From Crocodylus rhombifer (Eukaryota > Chordata > Crocodylia > Crocodylidae), in NCBI GenBank assembly GCA_038503035.1, contig JAVSML010025228.1, positions 38,941-102,940 on the forward strand: a stretch of DNA of 64,000 nucleotides. The letters are read 5' to 3'. Position 1 is the stretch's first letter, and the number at the start of each line of letters is the position of its first letter. The position numbers and the translations under genes are program-made. Shown here piece by piece: positions 1 through 12,774 of the stretch. The notes below the pieces were generated by a model. It searched no databases and was not told where the DNA came from. It saw only the letters and a program-made list of their open reading frames with translations.

Positions 1-1600
1 GGCTCATGTTCATCTTGTGGTCAATGATGACCCCCAAGTCTCTTTCTTCTGTAGTGCTAACCAACGTAGCACTGCCGAGCCTATAAGGATGCTGCAGGTT
101 TTTCCTCCCAAGGTGGAGAACCTTGCATTTTTTGGTGTTAAACACCATGAGGTTCTCGTCTGTCCATTTGCTGAGCTTGTCCAGGTCAGCCTGGATCACC
201 CGCCTATCTTCTGGTGTGGATGCTTTGCCCCAAAGTTTGGTGTCATCGGCGAACTTGGCCAGTCCACTCCTGACTTCAATGTCCACATCGTTAATGAAGA
301 TGTTGAACAGCATGGGTCCAAGGACAGAGCCTTGAGGGACCCCACTGGTCACAGGGCACCACGATGAGTGACTGCCATCAATCACAACCCTCTGGGTCCG
401 ACCACGGAGCCAATTTCCCAGCCAGCGGATCGTGGGGGAGCCAAGGCCACAACTGGCCAGTTTGGCCAAGAGGTGATCATGGGATACCAGATCAAAAGCT
501 TTTTTGAAGTCAAGATATATGACATCAATCTCTTCTCCCTTATCCAGGTGATAGGTCACCTGGTCATAGAAGGAAATGAGATTGGTCAAACAAGACCTAC
601 CTGCAACAAACCCATGCTGGCTATCCCTTAGAATGTTAGCCTGGGCCAGTCCCTCAAGGATGGCCTCCTTAATAAACTTTTCTAGGATCTTCCCCAGGAT
701 AGAAGTCAGGCTAATGGGCCTGTAGTTAGCCGGATCCACTCTCCTCCCTTTCTTGAAGATCGGCACCACATTGGCCTTCTTCCAGTCTTCGGGCACTACA
801 CCAGAGTGCCAGGAGTTTTCAAAGATCCATGCCAGGGGCTGGGCTATGACGCTCGCCAGCTCCTTGAGTACCCTGGGGTGCAGATTGTCAGGGCCGGCTG
901 ACTTGAAGGTATCCAGCTTCTCAAGGTGTTCCTTCACGAGGTCAGCATTTATGGATGGTAGGGGATCCCCCTCAGCCAGATTTCCCTGTCCCATAGCAGG
1001 CATGGGCGTCCCATGGGACTGATGAAAGACTGATGCAAAGTACCTATTTAATAGGTTGGCTTTTTCCTGGGCATCAGTTGCCAGTTGCCCCATCTGGTTT
1101 AGCAGGGGTCCAACGTTGCCCTTGCTTTTCCTCCGGCTCCCCACATATCTGAAAAAGGACTTTTTGTTGTCCTTGATGCCTGAAGCTAGTTGGAGTTCAG
1201 TTGCAGCCTTGGCTTTCCTGGTTTGCCCCCTGCAGGACCGGACCAGCGCGGAGTAATCTTCCTTGGAGGTGAATCCCATCCTCCGTCCTTTGTAGGCTTT
1301 CCTTTTAAGCCACAGGAGGTCCGCTAGGTCCCTGGAGAGTCAGGGGGGCTGCTGTGCCTTCTTGCTGCCTTTCCTCCATGTTGGAATAGATTTAGCTTGT
1401 GCATTAAGGATCGCTTCCTTGAGGAGCAACCGCTCTTCTTGAACTCCCATCACCCTGGGGTCATGGTCCCTGAGGGCCTGACCGACAAGCCTCTTGAGCT
1501 TGTCAAAGTCGGCTTTTCTGAAGTCAAGGACTTCTGTGTTGCTGACTGACTTGCCAGCTTTACAGCGGATGGTGAAGGTGATCAGCTTGTGATTACATCT
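1..1600 (-). mobile_element. CR1-type LINE, ORF2 reverse transcriptase part, nearly intact, cut by window start
   Basis: Read on the minus strand, this encodes the linker and reverse transcriptase (RT) of a CR1 non-LTR retrotransposon. Motifs in order are EDWKKANVVPIFKKG (752-790), GVPQGS (326-343) and the catalytic FADD (242-253), followed by the thumb region. I translated the whole frame. It is open from base 1339 down to base 2 (446 codons) and continues off the window. A TGA at 1340-1342 separates it from an 87-codon upstream part (1343-1603) in the same frame. The element is 5' truncated near 1597, because CR1-like sequence stops there and AT-rich DNA begins. The endonuclease domain is absent. 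One stop in over 530 codons suggests a recent insertion, but a 5'-truncated copy cannot be mobile by itself. Confidence 0.93.
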
Positions 1601-1603
1601 CAT

Positions 1604-4600
1604 TTAAGAAGAAAAACATTTTTAAAAATTCTAACAATACCAACACTAATAATTTCAAAGATATGTTTGATTTTTTTTGTTTTGAAACTACTTTTCATTT
1701 GGAATGTTTTATTTTCTCTATATGTACCATATGTATATATAAAGTATAGATATAATTTTTCAAAGGCAAAATGTAAACAATATTTCAAAATGATTTTGTC
1801 AAAACAATTTTTTTGACCAAACCAAAATTATTTTTTCAGAAGTTTTCTTTTGTATATCAGTTCATAAATGTGCTTTGTTTAGATGGAGAACAAAGCTAGT
1901 CTTAAGAATCTTGAAATCTTGTATAGAAAAAGGAAAATCTTTTATATAGCTCTTTTACAAGTTGTGAGATGTTGAAATAATTTTTTTAAAAACAGACAAA
2001 AAGAACAAATAGCAAAAAAGATGTAATCTAAAGAAAACTTATCTGCTGTGCTGAATCATCTTCAAAAATATTTTATTTTTAATAATATAGAATAGAAAAT
2101 TAATTACACAATGTTGCCAATTTGTGAATATTTCCTTATAGAAGTCAAACACAATAAACAAATGATTCCCAGATTAAAATCTATGTTAAATAGGATTTAA
2201 GGTTAAGATTTAAAAACATTGCACAGAGATTGTGATTATCCCCAAACCTAAAATTTCAGACCCATAAAAATCAGAGTTTAAGTTAGATTTCATAAAATAA
2301 GTCTAAATGATGTGATTTAGGTATTAAATTTCTTCAGATAGCTTGTCTTTTAAATAACTTTAACTCCCCAAGAGTTAACCTATTCTCTTATAAATTTTTA
2401 GAAAAATCCATTCACTATTCAAAGAATGAGAGTTACAATTTTGGGAAAGATGCAATTTATTTTCAATATGTAATAGAATGGTTTGCTTTAACAAACATCA
2501 ACTGTGAAACTGCAAAGGAATCTTCCGTAAAATTTTGGTGAAATTCACCTATTTTTTCCCAGAACACTAAGAAAGAGAGGCTCTCTGGTCAATTTTAACA
2601 CAAAATAAAACAGTCTAATTTTAATTGTGAATACCACAACTTTATTATATAATAAATATATAATAGCTCTTGTAACCATTGTTATGTGCTGCAGTGCCTA
2701 CCATAGGAAAATATTCATGTCCAATTAATTTTTCCATATGGCAATTATAATATAGCAATGCTCCTACTGTCTAGAATTTTGATGAGAAGATGGCCATCAC
2801 ATAAAACAAACAAGTTTTATTTTTCAATTTTAAAAATAATATATCCATAGTACCTTTTCCTAGATGAAGAAAATCAGTGTTTTGTATAACTCCATTAATT
2901 CTAAATGCAGTTTTCATTAGTAAAGATTTTTAAGAAAACAGACATCTCAAAAGGGGAAAATTACGTTTTCATTTTGCTTTTATTAAATCAATAAATATTA
3001 CTTAACATTGATTTTTTCACATTTCATTTTTGATCTATGTATTAATATCAGGGGTATTTATTGAGTTATGTAACAAAATCTGTGAAAAACTGAAAGCTAT
3101 AGTGACAGTCTATATTATACTTCATGGTAACTTACCTTACAAGGAAGTTATAATTATTATAAAACTAAGAACTGTACTCCCAGGAAATTCAGAAATTCAG
3201 TGTTAACATTAATTGAATTTAAAAAATCCAAACAGATTAAAATCTGGAAATGAACTTTTAAGGTACCCAAGCAACATTAATTCTTCTTTTATAGTGACAC
3301 CAGGCAATAGCCATATGCAATTAAGCCAGTTTCGTATCTGTGGTCCCAGATTAGGTTAAACCAATGTTAAAGAAAGGCAGTTTCTTTTCCCTCCTGCTTC
3401 CACTTTTCTTACCCCCCCTCTTCCTTCCCCCGCAATATCACAAGGCAGATATTTGACTTTTGCATGCCAAAGCAGTATATTTCCAGAACTTATGATACCA
3501 TGACAAGGAAATGAAAAACTCAGCTCTTAAAATCAGCAGCCTGGCTCCATATACTAGAGACAGAATTCTATTTCACTTAATGGATGACCAAAATTCAGCT
3601 TGTGACCAACTCTGAATTATCAACTGAAGTCAACCACTGATTCTGTTACCCCTCTGGGGGCATGAGTGACTCCAAGCATAGGAAAAGGGAGACATCTGTG
3701 CCTGTTTGGATGATGATCCTATTCTTATAATGGGGCACTTATATATCCAAAGTGGGGCAATAGAATCAGCCCTATACTTTGGTTAGGTAACCCAGTGTTG
3801 GTTGCAAGTTGCACTTTGATCCTCAAATATGAAAAATAGAATCTATCCTAAATTCTTATAATCAAATAACTCTTGCCATAGGATCACTAGAGCACAGACT
3901 TAAAGTTGTTTTGATGCCTCAAGGGAACAAACATTAGACCGCTGACAGACATAGAAAAAAACCCAGTGCTTTACTGGACAAGGAAGCACATTAGTTCAAC
4001 CTGGCTCCCCAGCATCTATATAGATCACACATTTTTCAATTTTTATTCATTTTTTATTTCCTTACACTTTCATTTAAAAGCTTTAAAGATATATTTTCTT
4101 ATTTCTTTGTGTAGGTTCCTAACACCGTCTTAAGAAAGCTGTAGCAAGTGCAATATTCAGTATAACAGATCTGTCATTTAAACAGCACAGACTAACAAGA
4201 ATGAGATGTCTCATTTGCCTGCTTTACTGTGCAAAAAATCTACCAAGTTTCAGATGCTGTTCCAAGTTGTCTGTTCCCATTGCTGTAGATATCCATAAAG
4301 TGTGTCAGCCCCAGAAGATTCCTTGGAGGGCAAAGTGAGAGATCAACTAGAGGTCAAGTGAGTACTGTTTATAGATGGTTAACTGAACTGACAGAGAACT
4401 ATAGTACTGGCTTCTTGTTACAACATTTTAAGATTTAAACTTGCTTCCCTGGGAGTTTCGTATCTGACTTCAATGGAAACAAAGCTGGTCCGTTAGGGAA
4501 GAATTTTCCACTGAAATCCCCCCAGTTGCTTTCATCCTAACCTGCCCTAACCTGTCAAGAAGGAGCCCCAAACTATGTACATTTCCTCTGGTTTCAAGTT

Positions 4601-6900
4601 TTGTGACAATATCATTCTTGGACCACATTTGAAAGCTTTGGGCAAATCTGAGCCAAGTTTTCCCTGAATTACTTCTCTCCCTCAAGCAAGCAGATGCCCA
4701 AGGGAAATTTTAGCCAAGATTGTACAAAACTTTCCAGCTTTGCTTGGATTTCACTTTGCAATTTCAGGTTCATTGATTTTTCAGGACTCTACAAACCAAA
4801 CTAGATGTTTTTAAAAGAGGCTCACTACCACCTGTGCAAAGAGAAACCATTAGGTTTGCACAATGCTGAACTCAGTTCCAACATCTGGATCTCCCCATGG
4901 GATACCCCTACTAGTGAGGAGAGCGGAGAATTAGAAGTGCGTATTTGAGAGGAGAAAGCATAGCTGGACTGAAACTTTGGTTACCATCTCATTCCATTCA
5001 CATATTTCCTTTATTCTCTTTGGAGTTGACCCTTCACTGCTTCTGCTGGGATCTGGAAATGGGCTTGATGAATGAAAGCTGGAATTCAAACACCTGAAAA
5101 ACTTCAAGACATTCAGGTCCACAAGTAAACTTCCCAGAAATTTGCTCTGTCATCCACATCACAATCCAGAAGCTGGAGAGTCCAAGTATCCCCTAACAGC
5201 CACATGGGTCAACTTGACATATTTCCCTAAGCAGCAGAAGGGGAAGGTATAATACACAGGCCAGTTTGTATATGTTATACTGCCCTCTAGTGACTGCAGA
5301 TTAGAGCTGATTAAAACTATTTTAAAGAAAAACAATACCACAAAAATGAATTTAGTGTAACAGTAGAATAGGAAGAGGATTTCATTTCCACAATTTTAAA
5401 GGATTTCCTTTTGGCTTCTGAAAAATGCCCATGGATTTTCTCTCTACATTTTTAGTTTTGAAAACTGAACTATTTAAAGAATTTTGTTAAATATTGAAAT
5501 AAAAAGGTCAACTTTGAAATGTTTTTAAGAAATCTTTCAGTGTAACAGATAACATTGTAAATAATGTATTGATAAATAAGGGAAAACTATTGAAAATAGG
5601 AAAGTAAAAAAAGAGAGCAAAATATGAAACCATTTTTGTCAAAAATTGAATTTTTGGGGGGGGGGTGCGCATTAAAATTTCCTTTTTTGAGAAATAATGC
5701 CAAATTTTCATTAACATTTTTTTCATAAAGTTTTTTGCTTTTCTACTGGAGATCAAGGGAAGATAGAAGCGCTACTAATGTTAAAGCTAAAAGAACCTTT
5801 CTTTCAGGTCTGGTGCTGGTGACTTGACTTGGCATTGGCATGCTGACACTGAAAGTCCTGAGGTCTATTCCCAATAAAGTCTGTGCGTGGAACAACTAGT
5901 AAGCAGGACATCTGCAAAATGCAGCCATGGGTGGACAAGAAAGGTGAAGGGAATGAAAGGACTTTTTGGCTCCCTCAGAGGCTCCTGATCATGTGCAGCA
6001 CAACAGCTGTTAGATTAGGGAGTGGGATCTCCCATACCTGCAAAACAGTACATGGCCTTCCTGACTGTTACAATTCATGGGGGACATAGGGTTATTTTCT
6101 TTGGTTCTGAACTGGAAGTTTGGCTCCTCAACACCCAGCTCACACATGTGGACAGAGGTATCAGAGCCCAAATACCAGACAAAACTAAAATGAGACTACA
6201 GATTAGTCAAAGCCACAGACACAGACTTGAGATTTCCCAAGGTCTAGGGCATTTGGAGCTGGGATTCAGCCAAATCAGTTAGAAACTAAAGGACCCAGCT
6301 GCAAAGTTCAGCCCTGGGGTCAGGCTCCCTTAAAATGGTAAAAATGAGACGGGACTGTTTGGCTCTAGGACTTAAGCTGGAGCCCATCTCTGTTTGAAAC
6401 CATCCAACCCGGGATGGTTCTGAGATCACCCAATCTTGCACCTCCCCAGACTGAGCAATACATTTTCACTGCATCTGACCATGTTCATAGGAGCCCAAAC
6501 AAGATGAGTTTGGAGAACTTTTGTGGTCAGGGACACCCTGTCTCCCATGCGTTCTGCTTACCACCCCCCCCCCCCCCCGCCACCCTAGAATCCCCTGTGG
6601 CCTCCCTGCCATCTGTTACACAAGCGTCTTGTCTCTGCTGCCATGTGGGGTGTGGGACCAAGGGAGAAAGGAAACATACTGTGTTTATGCCTGTTCCTTG
6701 AACCACAGACCCTGCCAGACACAGCAGGGAAGGTTTGATTCAAAATGACAGTGACTGGATATGACCAACATAAGAAGGGCAGGATTTAAGGGGGAAGAGC
6801 TTTTCCATTCTCCCAGAAATCATGGGGCAAGAAAAGCTAGGGGCACATTTCTGAGGGAAAGAGCTGAAAAGAAAAGGCCACCCCTTTTTCCTCCCACTGG
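1604..6900. other. AT-rich unique-looking stretch, no gene seen
   Basis: This is non-coding AT-rich sequence with many A and T runs. Open frames are short and show no recognisable domain. A G run lies near 5656-5666 and a run of 15 C at 6564-6578. I see no repeat family, promoter or exon that I can support. Confidence 0.6.
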
Positions 6901-6924
6901 TTACACACATGGGCAACTGGTACC

Positions 6925-7135
6925 TCCTGAATCTGGGGGGGCACCAGCGGCTGATTGCTAACGGGGAGGAGGGGGCCCCAGTGGCCGATCACTGACCCCA
7001 AAAGCACCGGCGGCAAAACTGGAAGTGCCAGCAGCACTTCTCTCGGTGCTCCCACTCCCTGGCCAGCACTGATCTTAGGGGGGGACCAGCCGGCGCTTCT
7101 CCTAGTACCCCCACTCCCCACTGCCCCCCCTATGT
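6925..7135. repeat. GC-rich degenerate direct repeats, unclassified
   Basis: This is a compact GC-rich island in AT-rich surroundings. Two roughly 35-bp segments resemble each other: one around 6936-6965 with CACCAGCGGCTGATTGCTAAC, one around 6972-7000 with CCCCAGTGGCCGATCACTGAC. A second pair around 7036-7065 and 7085-7120 shares a CTTCTC..GTxCxCCCACTCCC pattern. It is probably the core of a dispersed element, but I cannot name the family. Confidence 0.4.
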
Positions 7136-7145
7136 GTCACCTATA

Positions 7146-10100
7146 GTTACATGTATGTTCATATTAGTGAAATCTAAGTTCGGGACTATTTCTATGGATG
7201 TCATATGCCAACAGAAAGGAATTAGCATGCATGTGTGGTATATACCACAGGGACTGAGGTGTTGGACAATAATCTATTTTGGAAATTGTTTGCAGTGAAA
7301 GTTGTGCTCCAGGCTGCAAGCAGCTGTCAGCTCTCAGATGGACACAGGGATTGGGAACACAGCTTGGTTATTGTGGTGGAAATGTTTCATCTGCTGGAAA
7401 TGTACTGATGTTCATCAGCAAAAGTTGCCACATAGTAAACAAATGCTTAGCCTGCAAAAAGCAATTTTTAACTTCACTTAATTTATGCATCAGTCAGACA
7501 CTGGATATTATGCAGCAGCATAACAGGCCAGTACTGTGCCCTGAGCGGTCCTCCATTTCTCCCGGATCCAGCTGTGGCAGCAGGGAGGGTAGAGCAGGGT
7601 GCAGCACAGGAACAGAATCCAGAGGCCCCCGCTCCTTGAGGGACAGTGTCACCTCCTGGGCCAAGATGCTGGGTGGAGATGTCATCATGATCTCAGGCTC
7701 CGTATGTGCCAGCAAGTTGAAAAGGTGCTGTTGTCTGTGTCAGCAAAGAGTGATTAAGATCTAAACTGTGATCCCCAAGATCACTCATCCTGCCCTGCAT
7801 GTGGGGCATGGCAAAAGGTGGGATTGTAGCTCAGATCCCATGCCACCATTAAATTAGCATTTGCTAGGGGCCTATGTGGAGTGTTTCATATATTTCCTTA
7901 GATACTATTCAGCCAAGCTATGTATCATTAGGTCATTTCATTTTCTCTTTTAGGTTAACTGCTCTGATAATTTTTTTAATCTAACTGCATCACAGGCCAC
8001 AGACAGGGCAGACATTGGCTACCATGTGCAGGTGGGTATGAATTCTTAAATATTCACAGCTTTGTTTTGGTTCTTTGGGGGGTTTTTTGTTTGTTGGTTG
8101 GTTTTAATTTGGCAAGGTACACACATGTGAAGGACAAATCCAGGATAAACTATATGTTATGAAATATATCTATTTATATTCCACATGAAATATGGCCAGG
8201 CAGCTTTTTGTTTCTCCTCATTCCCTTCTTTTTTCCTTTTGTGGAAAAAGTATATTTTTCCCAACCACCTAAAATTTGAGAAGTGACAATGGCTTTTGCT
8301 TCAATCATTCTAGAAAAAATTACATTGGGCAAGAAAAGGAAGAGTTTTGCTATCTTAATTTTAGAGGCTGTGGTTGGTTCCAATATACCTAATTCACTAA
8401 ATTGTATTTAAATAGCCACATTTGCTGGGTTAGAAACCTCAAACTTGGCTGGTTTTGTAGAATTGCTTGAGATCTAAACAATAGGCTATATTTGAAGAAA
8501 ATTGGCTGGGTGACTTTAAAATTCTGCACCTAAACATTGATTTCATGCATTCCCACAAAAGATACTTAATGCAAATTATTTGAACTCATATAACTGCAAA
8601 AATACTTTAATTAGAAATATTAAAGTTACCTTGCTTTTCTTACAAAGTTTAACTCAAATGTAAAGAATATCAGCCTAGCTACTTAAATTTGACATATTTA
8701 CCATTTGTATGTCATTCACAAAAGGGACACAGTTTTCCACTGTACATGTTTATCACCACTTTCCCAGTATTCATATATCAGATGATTTACAATTGAATGT
8801 TTTAAACGTAGGACCAGATCCCCAGATCTGTTCCAGCCCTTACTGCAGTTACAGCACCACAAAGGGAGAGACATTTCTTAAGAGCCCTGTAGCTGGAATT
8901 CTTTAAGTTTTGGGGAATCACCTGTCAGCCACAAGCTAACACATTCAACTCCACAACCATATTCCATCATACTGGCAGGTACTGGAGGCAGAAGGGCTGT
9001 GTAACCAGAGCCAAAGCGTCCTGTGTTCTGGCTATTCAAAGCTCTTGGACGGCTACTAAGGGAGTATAGCCAGCCAACAAACCCTATAGGAAACTACAGG
9101 GCCAAGAAACCAGTTAGTTCCACTCCCAATACAAGTTGCATGCTGCAGAAAATGTAGTGCTTAAAGTTTCATCTGGTTTTGTACTACAGCAAAATCATCA
9201 TGCCAAGTTTCTAGTTTTTTCCAGTGCCTTCTTCTATTTCCTTGTAATTCAAAAGCAGAAGAAGGAATTTTGATCAGATTAAAAATAAAATAACAGGCAA
9301 ATGTTAAGAACTGACAAATTCATCTCTACAGGTGAAGAGTTTGGAAAGGTATCTGAAAACAAAGGGTGGTAATGGATGCTGTTTTGCAACTTTAGTTGCA
9401 ACAGGAGCCTATTGCAATATCTCCAGGAAAAATTAAAGAATATATCCAGTTAATCTGGAATTAACTGTGTTTGTACTAGTCAATTCTGCACATATAAGAA
9501 AAATATCTAATGGTTTCACTCATGGGAAGGTCTATGCATGATCTACAGCATTGATGGTTCCACGCAGGTATATCTTTCTCTTCTACATTTCTTGATAGGG
9601 TTGTGCTTGCTGTCAAACAAATGATCTTAAAAGGAAGCAGTGAAATAAAAGCCTTCAGTATCTCCCTCAGAAAGTAGCTTTTTTTATAATGCAAATGCCC
9701 TGGCCAGGTGGGCTGTCTGCAGCTGGGATGCAGGGGTTAGAGTGCTTTTTATAAAGGTCATAAAACCCCTTGGGTTCAGTCTTTACTTGCAAACAAAGCA
9801 GGTGGCGGATGCTTTCTCCCTGCCTCTCCTGCCCCCACTCCCCCTCCCTGCTACTAATGAGTGTAAGCGAGAACCAAAGCAAAACTAATCAGAGCTTATC
9901 TATACTAGCAAAAAAGTCAGACTGATCACCAGTGCAGTGCCAGTGGTGGAAGCATTAGAACAATCAGGGCTTGAGGTTGGGGCTGTTATAACATGGTGAT
10001 AAAAATGCCTGAGTCCTGCTTTTAATGTGTACAAGAATCCCCATGTACTGATGTGATGGATCATACTTACATCCCTGAGTTTTAATTTTTGGCCAGATAT

Positions 10101-12130
10101 CTACATAGCTACCTACTCACATCACTATGCAACCTCCATTTACCACCTTATATGCCTTATGATACAGCTTTCAACAATGTGACCATATACTACTCTTTCC
10201 ACAAGATGCTTGCTTTGAACAATGCACAGGATGGGCCCTGCTTAAGAATAAGGCAGCTCCTCTGTTTCATTTTATCCTCACCATCCATTCCATCAGGCCT
10301 ACCGCACACCTGTATTAAATGTGGAATGATTCATTTTACCTGGGCTTTTTTGCAGAGTGGGTTATCGAAACAGCGTCTGAGCACCTGACAAACTTTGGTG
10401 GGTATATCTGTGTGGCAGGGCAACGCTATTACTTGCGCTTTATGTATAGGAAGCTGATGCCCAAAGATATGAAAAACAGCATTTTCAGAAGCATCTGGTG
10501 TAGACATCCACCACTGATTTTTGTTAGGGCAACCACTGACTTGTTACACGTGACAGTTGTTACCTCTTTCTCTCTTCTGAAAATAGGCTCCAGGAATCAT
10601 AAGGAAGTGCAGAATACAGTGCTAGCTGTGGTTTAAGGGACTTGCCTTGCATTACACAGAATAACTGTGTCAAAGTCAGTGCTGGCATTTAGCTTTGCAG
10701 AACTGCAGCTACTTTTCATAATTATAAGGCCACCTTCACCTATGTGCAAGCCACACCTTGGAAGCTTACTCAAAATAACAGCTAGGAAAAGTTCAAATTA
10801 CAATAAATGTTCTTTTTTAAGATAATTACATACACACAAAGAGAATACAGTACATAACTATGCTTGTAAGTATACGCATGACCACACACTCAAACACTGT
10901 GTACACTGAATTGTGTGCACATATGTACTCTGCATAGTGCACTTACTATCTTTTTCATTCAACTGTATTGCATGTGGGCTATTTTTGTGGTTGTGTTTAA
11001 CCCCAGTGTGTTGATGCACAAGCACAAAACAGCACAATGTCCACACATTTATTACCTTTATATTTCCATCCAGGCTACATGTTTGGGGAAGGAGGAGGGG
11101 ATTAATGATCTAGGGAGCCAGCAGGTAGCACCTCTTGGAAAACACATCGTGTATCCTAGGGGAAGCTCCTGGCTATAATTCTGACAATTATTCTGGAAGT
11201 CAGTATCAGGACAAATAATGGCAGCTGCAACACACAGTACTATGCCTTATTGTTGACTGACAGTGGTATGATACTGTTGATTTAGAAAATATGGAAAGAT
11301 ACAGATTGATCTGGCCTGCTCTCTCACTGCCACCAGAGTCCAGGAAGGAAATGGTTGGAAAGGAATAGGAAAACTAAAACTGCAAATGGAATTCTAGGCA
11401 TTAAGAGTTCAAGGCTAGCAGATCCTCAGTGGCCTAAGACTGCTGTCTCCAGAGGTGCCCATGCAGACAGGATTATTTCACTGGATAATGGCCAAGTGAA
11501 AATGGGGTTTCCTTCCAAACCTCCTAGCCAGAGGGCTTTACTCAGTCTTAAATCCAGATGCTGTAGAGTAAGAGGAACTGGAGTTTCCCAAACATTTTCC
11601 CCTTTTCAGGCCTTGAGTGTTGGATGGTAGGACCCAGCTCATCAGACTGATAGCCCAGAGCAGCTATGCAGGAAATGCCATGTGCCTTTCTTGAAAGGTG
11701 CTGAGCTGCTGAGATCCCTTAGGATCTCACAGGGGTTGTTCAGCATCTGGCAGGGTCAGACTCACACTCATGTTTGCTGTCCTGAATCCTCCACCCTCTT
11801 AGTGTCGCTCCTTCTTGCCCCGTGCTTTACCCCATTTCACCTTTTCTATGTCTCTTTCCTTCCTCCTCTCTCAGCCATTCTTACTCCCTCCCTTTAGCTT
11901 TTTATCCTTAGTTCTTCTGTCCCTTTCACTTCTCAATTTCAACTTTCACTTCTTTAAGTTATGTGTGTGCTTAAGTGTCTTTCTGAATCAGCCCACTTGT
12001 GGTGATCTGAGAGCCAAAAAGACATGGCAAGTCTTTAAAATCCCAGGAAGAGTTTGCTGTGGTGGCAGTTAGAAATATATATTTTACCTGTAAATTACGG
12101 ATATCTAATGTAGAAGTCAATAAGATGTGA
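7146..12130. other. AT-rich stretch, no gene seen
   Basis: Only short open frames occur, the longest 161 codons at 7279-7764, and none has a recognisable domain or low-complexity bias. I see no transposon ends. The region appears to be ancient or unique intergenic DNA. Confidence 0.55.
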
Positions 12131-12131
12131 T

Positions 12132-12772
12132 CCTATCATGAAAGCTTCTGGTCCAGACAGATTGCACCCAAGAGTGCTAAAGGAACTGGTAGACATCATA
12201 GTGCAGCCACTGGCAAGGATATTCAAGAACTCGTGGTGCTCGGGCAAAGTACCTGAAGATTGGAAGAGAGCCAATGTGGTCCCTGTCTTCCCAGGCTTGA
12301 AAGAGTCCAGAGGAGAGCCACACGCATGATCAGAGGGCAAGAGAACAGGCCTTATGAAGACAGGTTGTGGGCTATGGGACTCTTCAGCCTGGAAAAGTGC
12401 AGGCTCAGGGGTGACTTGGTGGCAGCCTATAAGTACATAAGGGGTGTGCATCAGGATCTGGGGGAACACCTGTTCACCAGAGCACCCCAAGGGATGACAA
12501 GGTCCAATGGTCACAAACTCCTGCAAAAGGGTTTTAGTCTGGACATAAGGAAAAACTTCTTTACTATCCAAGCCCCCCAAGCCTGGAACAGACTCCTCCC
12601 AGAGGTGGTGCAAGCACCTACTCTGGACACTTTTAAGAAATATTTGGATGCTTATCTTGCTGGAATCCTTTGACCCTAGCTGACCTCCTACCCCTTGGTC
12701 AGGGAGCTGGACCCAATGATGAGGTCCCTTCCAGACCTAACATCTATGACATCTATGAAATCTGTTAAACAT
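12132..12772 (+). mobile_element. CR1 LINE fragment with a large internal deletion
   Basis: This is CR1 ORF2 sequence on the plus strand. The first part (12138-12290) reads KASGPDRLHPRVLKEL through EDWKRANVVPVF, the finger region of the RT. It then jumps at about 12290 to the C-terminal part beginning near LERVQRRAT (about 12297-12310), which runs to the ORF end at 12673 (AYLAGIL). The 3' untranslated tail follows, ending in ATCTATGACATCTATGAAATC near 12770. Compared with the CR1 at 39.2-41.3 kb, about 0.9 kb is missing, including the FADD active site. The downstream part is in another frame from the first. The copy is dead. Confidence 0.9.
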
Positions 12773-12774
12773 GC

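Noticed and set aside
17..1256. Several plus-strand open frames (for example 17-367, 368-631, 753-1022)
   Set aside because: They are antisense to the CR1 RT frame, which carries all the motifs on the minus strand.
12095..12613. 172-codon minus-strand frame
   Set aside because: It is the antisense of CR1 ORF2 sequence on the plus strand. The same applies to 16351-16710 and 37063-37542 (minus).
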